DNA of 64,000 nt from Echinarachnius parma. Taxonomy: Eukaryota > Echinodermata > Echinoidea > Clypeasteroida > Echinarachniidae. Location: the NCBI GenBank assembly GCA_037951105.1, contig JBAMJV010004013.1, positions 62,001-126,000 on the forward strand. Reading direction: 5' to 3'. Of this stretch, positions 58,205-64,000 are shown piece by piece. Both the position numbers and the translations under genes were made by a program. Positions within the stretch are counted from its first letter, which is position 1; the number at the start of each line of letters is the position of its first letter. The notes below the pieces were generated by a model. That model was not told the origin of the DNA, did no database searches, and saw only the letters and a list, made by a program, of their open reading frames with translations.

Positions 58205-59355
58205 TTAAGCTATAGACTGCTGTGGTAGATGCAATGGCACCTTAGCGAAGGGAGACGTAGGTGTCTCCACTTCCGGGGATGATTCGCTTTGCTGGCTCGA
58301 GCCGAACCCGGAATCGTGCCGGTGAATATCCACGCTCAGCTCTATACTGTTTCTATCGACTCCGCCATCGCTGTCAAAGTCCACTCTGAGTTCCATGTTG
58401 CTTCCCGCTTCGCTTTCGCTGCAGAGGAGTGTCTGCAACGGCGTCATGGACGCGATCTCGTCCTGGGGGATCCGCTTGAGCTGGAGCTCTGCATCCTCTT
58501 GGCTGCAGATGGACTGCAATGAGCAATATCCTGCGGAGATCTGAAGGCTGTCTCCCATCGGCTCCATGTCCAATCCAGAACTGGGTGATCCCTGTGTCAC
58601 GTGCTTGTTGTCCCTCCGTCTTGCCTGAATGATATTGTTTGGTTTCATCGCCAGGGCATTTGTGTTTTGGGTCATTGCAAAGTTCTTGGGCGGACTGCAT
58701 GCCTTGCCGGACTTCTTCATCTTCTCCAGAGCCTCGTACAGAGCCCGTCCTTCGGGGGTCGTGTCGTACTCTCGTAGAACTGGCATGTAGCGCCTCGACT
58801 TGGGAGTGAACTGCTCCGTACCGATCAGATTGAAGCTGAGGCTCTCGAGATCCCGCATGAGGTTGTACTTGGGCAGGCTGCTGAAGATGTCCAGGATGTC
58901 ATTAGGGGACGAGTAGTCGGAGAAGTACGCCGTCAGGAACTTGTCCAGGCGTCCGGGCTGCTCCCGCTCCTGCATGGTGATGGTCAGCATCCTGCGGAAT
59001 GTGTCGCCAAACTCTGCGCTGACGTCCGCCATCGGGGTCACGCAGTTCCTGACCGCGTCCCAGCACTCTCTGGTCCCCTTGGAGCAGATGAAGAGGACCT
59101 TGGAGGCTTTCTGGTTCTCCCTGCTCAGCCAAGTCTCTGGGTTCAATCGGTGGGTGTCCATCCGGTGCTGCGACGGGATGATTATCTTTATGCCGCCATA
59201 CTTATTGAGGAAGGCGGCCAGTTTGTAAATTATGTCACGGTGGCTCTCTGTTTCTTCTGTCGAGATGAGTAAGACTCTCCTCTCATCGCTCGCGTGGATG
59301 GAATGTTGACTGGGACCGCTGACGGGAACATAATGACGACTGCTCTCGCTGACTC
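58205..59355 (-). CDS. IL17RD: IL-17 receptor D-like terminal exon: SEFIR domain and cytoplasmic tail (partial gene)
   Basis: The exon follows an acceptor (CTTGTTGCAG) at 59356-59357 and ends with TAA at 58205-58207, encoding 382 residues. The first about 190 residues form a SEFIR domain, the intracellular adaptor-binding module of IL-17 receptors. It starts at DERRVLLISTEE and includes PETWLSRENQKASKVLFICS, KGTRECWDAV, FLTAYFSDYSS and LPKYNLMRDLESLSFNLI. The tail has LQTLLCSES and a terminal RHDSGFGSSQQSE, which resemble segments of the human IL17RD tail (DSG followed by Ser-rich sequence). Extracellular and transmembrane exons were not found; they are probably right of the window or in short exons I could not recognise. 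Receptor family is well supported; the D subtype is about 70 percent. Confidence 0.85.
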
Positions 59356-60347
59356 CTGCAACAAGAGCAAAAGAAAAAGTCAACTGATTACAAATCTACT
59401 TTACAGTACTGCACATAAACAAAGAAGAAAACATAATAATTACATGGTTATTTTATATTGTACACTGCTGTCACTATCTGCAGTGAAGAAGAAACAAAAT
59501 AATTAAATCATCAACATGATTAATACATGTTATTAACCTGATAAAAAAGAGAAAAACAATCATATAATTAACGCTTTTAGGACCAAAGATGCTCATTTTG
59601 AAAAACAGTGTAAAATTCCCCAACATATGTGAATAGACAAAAAGTTAATAACGCTTTACATATTAAAGTATATATAGGACTTTCAATTTACTATTCCAAA
59701 TTAGAAAAATAATGAATAGCGCATAAAATTACATTATGATTTTAATAAAAACTTTGAAATAATAATAAATAAATAAATAAAATAACCAACACCATGCCAT
59801 TGTTGGGTTTAATACAACATACACTAGTACACACTTACATGACTATATGTTGGACCTTGTGGTTACAGGTACAATGAAGGGGGATCAGGGTTTAATTGAT
59901 TGTTATCCTAATGTTACCACAGATATTGATATAACCTTGTACTATCAGCAACATGCACTACTGGAAATCAATTTGACTAGCCGTCGAGGCAGCTGTGCCA
60001 TTTAATGACATTGAATGTTATCGCAATCGAAACCAATCAAACACAACATTAATTTTAATTTGCTTTTAGTGAGACGACAACAGAAAGTAATCAACCATAT
60101 GATAAAGGGAGAGTGGCAATCTATCAAGCAAACATTATGGCCAACCTCTACTCTACTTTTTATCCCTGAAAATATGAAAGAATAGATCATTACTTTTACT
60201 ACATGTATCTGTGAATTTAAAGAGATGATAATAAAAAACCTCCTTGAAATTGACTACTGTATGTAAGCAATCGAATGTTCAAAATAACTTGTATTTTGGT
60301 TGTTCGTTATGCACATTAAAATTAAGCTGCACATGGATTTTGCCATC

Positions 60348-61119
60348 TTTAAAGGGATCTAGTACCTTTGTTGACATGTGCAAAAATTGATGAATGGTTG
60401 ATACAATGTATATTGTTGTTATCTGATATGTCCACTGGGTATTGTGTGAACATTTCAAGTTTAATCAACGTTACATGGCCGAGTAATGAGCGAAAATGCA
60501 AAGTGATATTCACTTACTCATTGCACTGACGTTGTACATAGTTAGGACTATCCAGTGGATAGTTTAACGTCTGTACACTTCAATCGTAAATTTATATCTT
60601 TTTAACGAAAGGGAAATGTGAAAAACCAAAACCTGTCCCATGCTTCTATAGAGTGGAGAAGTGTGATGTCATAAATGATGTCATAAACATTTTTTTTAGA
60701 ATTTTCAAATTTGGACTTCATTTTCATAAAGAGCATAGCAAATAATGTCCAAATACCGAAAATCAAAGGAATCGGTTACGTATTGGCTGCGATATGCCCA
60801 TCCAAATGATTTTTGTGTCAATGGGCAATCAGTGTTATAGTGCACTGGTTCATAAATTTATGAACCAGTGCACTACATGTATAACACTGCTTGCCCATTG
60901 AAGTAAAATTCATTCAGATGGGCATATCTCAGCTAATACGTAACCTATTCTTTTGATTTTCGGTATTTAGAAATTATTTGTTATGCTCTTTCTGAAAATG
61001 AAGTCCAAATTTGAAAATTCAAAAAAAGTGTTTTTATGACGTCATGGCTTCTGTACTCTATTGTTAATACGAAGACAACAAGGTATGAGGATTTAAACAA
61101 TGTTACTAGATCCCTTTAA
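60348..61119. mobile_element. MITE interrupted by a large palindrome
   Basis: The ends TTTAAAGGGATCTAGTACCT and GTTACTAGATCCCTTTAA match the family at 12639-13011. The interior is split between GTCCCATG and TGTTAATACGAA by the insert at 60648-61061. Confidence 0.85.
60648..61061. mobile_element. Near-complete palindromic foldback insert (about 410 bp)
   Basis: The two halves are inverse copies meeting at about 60857 (AACCAGTGCACT motifs on both sides of CATAAATTTATG). The outer ends are ATAGAGT and ACTCTAT. It has no spacer, so single strands should fold into one long hairpin. It is nested in a MITE. Confidence 0.85.
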
Positions 61120-61138
61120 TATTATACCATTTAAACAA

Positions 61139-61362
61139 ATGATGACATAAATGGTACCCTGGGGTACCAAACGAAAATCCGCCATTTTGTTTAATTATTT
61201 ATTTATTTTTCAGGGCTGTACCGGGGTATAGCGTGCATACAAACGCGCGCTGCACTGCATGCACAACGCAATACGGTTGTACTTCGAGTGGACACAAGAT
61301 GGCGCTACACAACGCGGGCTACCGGGGTACAACGGTACCCCGGGGTACTGCGTGTGTCATCA
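61139..61362. mobile_element. GGTACC-bordered element, copy A
   Basis: It begins ATGATGACATAAATGGTACC and ends GGTACCCCGGGGTACTGCGT then GTGTCATC. It is closely similar in order and orientation to copy B at 63163-63460. It contains GCATGCACAACGCAATAC and ACAAGATGGCGCTACACAA motifs. Confidence 0.75.
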
Positions 61363-62864
61363 AATAGCCTATAGGCGAATATAGATGTTTCCAAGGGTTG
61401 TGGTTTTATTAAGTAAAATACCAATGAACAAGAAACAACCAGCAATAAAAACTACAACAAAAAGAGAGACAATGTTGGCCAATACGAATAGTTGTAATTT
61501 TATATATACATGTATGTACACATATTGATAGAATTTTCATCGCTGTACATAAATTATTATAACTACGGTTTCTATAATTCAGCATTATAAATTATATCCT
61601 TTGTACAATAAGTGAAAATGAATTAATGATTATTTAGACAAGTGTAAGAAAGTAATTTTTAATATTTGAATTTATTATGTTGTTTTCACAGTAATTTTGA
61701 TTATTGTATGTAATTTAAATTTCACAATTATGGTCCACGGTGCTGTGAATTTCATTGTTTGTTTTGATTTAATGTTTAGCATGTGGAATTCAGCTTGTTT
61801 GCTGTCATACGTGTTCGAAATAAAAACCATGAATAATATAATAAATATCAACATTGTACATGTATTGTACTGTCTTGATCCCCATATGTAACCGATACCT
61901 TAAATATTATAATTTACACCGAGTTCAGGTCCAAAGCAATTTGTGTTTGCTTTTAGAAAAATTAATTTTCTATCGACTACAGCCTGATGCATGTTTTCTG
62001 CTGCCCTAGGCACTAATGTATGATACTGATATTATAACATTCCAAGATATTGATTTTGAACATGTTTATGTTACATGTACATGTACATGTAGTTTTGAAG
62101 ACAGATGTGTACATGTGCACCATTATCATCATAATCTACATTTCTATGTTCAGATATATTTAAATGTATACATTATATTACAATAACATTTATTTATAGA
62201 CATATAAATTTGTCTTCTGGACATTTCTTAACCAGAATGGAGATGATTCGGCTTTGCCTTTGGTATATCACACACTTCTAATATTGGTATTATGACATCC
62301 AGGATATTGATATCGAAGATATTTACATTGGTTTTGCATGTGCACCAATATTATCACAACGTACATTGCTCTTTTTAGACCTTTTATTCAAATACATGAA
62401 CTTAATCAACATTTGCATATTCATGATGTTTGTGGTATCATTAGTTTACCGGTACATATTTGATATTATTTGATTTTGAAATATAATAAACACTTCTGAT
62501 ATTGATTATCATGACACCATGAATATTGATTCACATTAGTTTTGCAATGTACAGCATACGGTCATACAATGTAGTTCAATTTTCTTATATTTCATGAATT
62601 TGCATGTGAATGTACATGTATATTCCAAATCATTTTAGTTTTTTCTTGCAAGGATGTATTAGTTCCAGTTTAACACAATTTAATTTCATATTAACCGGTC
62701 TAGTCTTAATTTGTGTCTGTTATTAAAAGTATTTGATGTTATTGGTGTAAGATTTCTTAAATTTGTTTAAATATTTGCAATTTTGACTTTGAATGCTTCA
62801 TTCCAAGGCTAAAATGGCCTACCATAATTTCAAGTCACACTTTACTTAAGTTCAACTTTAAATA

Positions 62865-63120
62865 CATTTTTTGTGGAACACCCCTTGGTGTCTTGTAATT
62901 GTTGTAATTATTAATTTCCATGTTATGTTAAAGAATTTTTAATAATGTACTCTTTCAATTCAATTCAAAAGATGATAGTTGAAGTAAAGTGTATTCAAAT
63001 CTTTTTGTGGAACACCCCTTGGTGTCTTGTAATTGTTGTACGTGTTCATTTCCATGTCATATGAAAGAATTGTTAATAAAAAAGAACCCTTTTCAATTTA
63101 ATTAAAAAGATGATATGTGA
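62865..63120. repeat. About 130 bp tandem duplication
   Basis: GTGGAACACCCCTTGGTGTC and the following TTGTAATTGTTGTA..TTTCCATGT.ATGT.AAAGAAT recur once with moderate divergence. Confidence 0.8.
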
Positions 63121-63162
63121 AGTAATAGTATATTCATATCTTGTGAAGATATATATATATAT

Positions 63163-63460
63163 GATGACATAAATGGTACCCTGAAGTACCAAATGAAAAT
63201 CCGCCATTTTGTTTAATTATTTATTTATTTTTCAGGGCTGTACACTGGGGTACCAAAGAATGTAAAATTATTTACGTTCAAAATGCTCTCTTTGCGGCCG
63301 GGGTAGCGTGCATACAAGCGCTGCATGCACAACGCAATACACCAGTGGCGTCTATGATTGCTCTGCGGTACTGTTGTACTTCGGGTTGACACAAGATGGC
63401 GCTACACAATGCGGGATACCGGGGTACAATGGTACCCCGGGGTACTGCGTGTGTCATCAT
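63163..63460. mobile_element. GGTACC-bordered element, copy B
   Basis: Same ends and interior as copy A with about 70 extra bases near 63260-63300. It is inserted within an AT dinucleotide run (ATATAT on both sides). Confidence 0.75.
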
Positions 63461-63627
63461 ATATATATATCTACCTGACCCATTTCAATTACGGTTACTT
63501 GGTGTGTCACCAAGATGCATGTACACACTGTGTCTACAATATTTCATTCATATTACATCAGTTGAGGAAGAGAAGGGCAGCGCTATTAAAGTCACTCTTT
63601 TTTAAATTTGAAGATAATCATGTTTAA

Positions 63628-63785
63628 TATTAGGCAGCCTGGTAGAAACCTTATTCAGCTTCCTTCTCACCAGCTCGAGTAAAAAGTCTTTATTTTGTGT
63701 CCCTCATACAATGACAAGATCATGCGGGGAAAGATCATTTTCGTATGCGGCCCCTGTATTATGGAATAACTTGCCTGAACACCAG
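63628..63785 (+). mobile_element. 3-prime end of a non-LTR retrotransposon ORF2
   Basis: The frame reads LFCVPHTMTRSCGERSFSYA then APVLWNNLPEH, the conserved C-terminal signature of LINE reverse-transcriptase polyproteins (usually YG.RSFS.AAP.LWN.LP). It ends in the GACTCG repeat. It is a short fragment with no polymerase domain in the window. Confidence 0.75.
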
Positions 63786-63789
63786 TGCT

Positions 63790-63925
63790 GTAGGACTCGA
63801 GCCCGGACTCGGACTCGAGACCGGTCTCGAGTCCGTATTTCTCGGGACTCGGACTCGGACTCGGACTCGAGCCTAAAAGACTCGGTCTCGGACTCGGACT
63901 CGACCAATGGTGACTCGTGACTCGG
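63790..63925. repeat. GACTCG hexanucleotide repeat
   Basis: Imperfect GACTCG/GGACTC array with some inverted CTCGAGACC units. Any protein translated from it is an artefact of repetition. Confidence 0.85.
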
Positions 63926-64000
63926 GCGAAAATCGGGCCGAGACCGGCAACGAGACCGGCATTTTTTCCGTTTTCCCACGTTTATTTATAGTTCATAAAA

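Larger units (their letters stand above)
59356..64000. other. Probable intron or upstream sequence of the IL17RD-like gene
   Basis: No conserved exon is visible right of the SEFIR exon. The stretch contains a MITE with a nested palindrome (60348-61119), two copies of a GGTACC-rich element (61139-61362 and 63163-63460), a short tandem duplication (62865-63120), a LINE 3-prime end and a GACTCG repeat. The intervening DNA is AT-rich. Confidence 0.5.

Noticed and set aside
63704..63979. Arg/Ser/Glu repeat-like open frames at the right edge
   Set aside because: They are translations of the GACTCG hexanucleotide array; only the short LINE signature just to the left is meaningful.

Overview
This is a eukaryotic, metazoan genomic window: AT-rich, with multi-exon genes, canonical GT-AG introns and dense short DNA-transposon-like repeats. 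The gene set and the repeat style suggest a marine invertebrate deuterostome, perhaps an echinoderm. That placement is an inference; nothing in the window fixes the species.

Three protein-coding genes are supported. (1) About 287-27260, minus strand: the N-terminal 60 percent of a single-headed inner-arm axonemal dynein heavy chain, best matched to DNAH12. I placed 38 coding exons, and every splice phase agrees (7392 nt, 2464 codons). They run from the start codon through AAA4; the stalk, AAA5, AAA6 and C-terminus lie beyond the left edge. (2) 32442-42764, plus strand: a complete IQUB gene in 11 coding exons (886 aa), with an acidic N-terminus, a ubiquitin-like domain, an IQ motif and a paired CxxC segment. 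(3) 58205-59355, minus strand: the terminal coding exon of an IL-17 receptor D-like gene, with the SEFIR signalling domain and cytoplasmic tail. Its upstream exons are not recognisable in the window.

The dynein gene and IQUB are head to head across about 5 kb and both encode axoneme proteins, so shared ciliary regulation is plausible. DNAH12 and IL17RD are also near neighbours on human 3p14.3, so the window may preserve an ancient linkage.

The rest is repeat landscape. There are many MITE-like elements with inverted ends, several nested in one another: a 2.4 kb foldback at 33226-35601, an ACGTTGG-rich element at 28893-29510, a CCATGG-rich element with a nested palindrome at 51362-51765, and an approximately 410 bp palindrome inside another MITE at 60648-61061. 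There is a tRNA-derived SINE, a 72 bp tRNA-half retrocopy with a 14 bp target duplication, a LINE 3-prime end and telomere-like arrays. The most unusual feature is that many exons have a decayed partial copy 100-500 bp away in the flanking intron or 3-prime flank. Similar short-range duplications occur in noncoding DNA, so local segmental duplication looks like a general habit of this genome.
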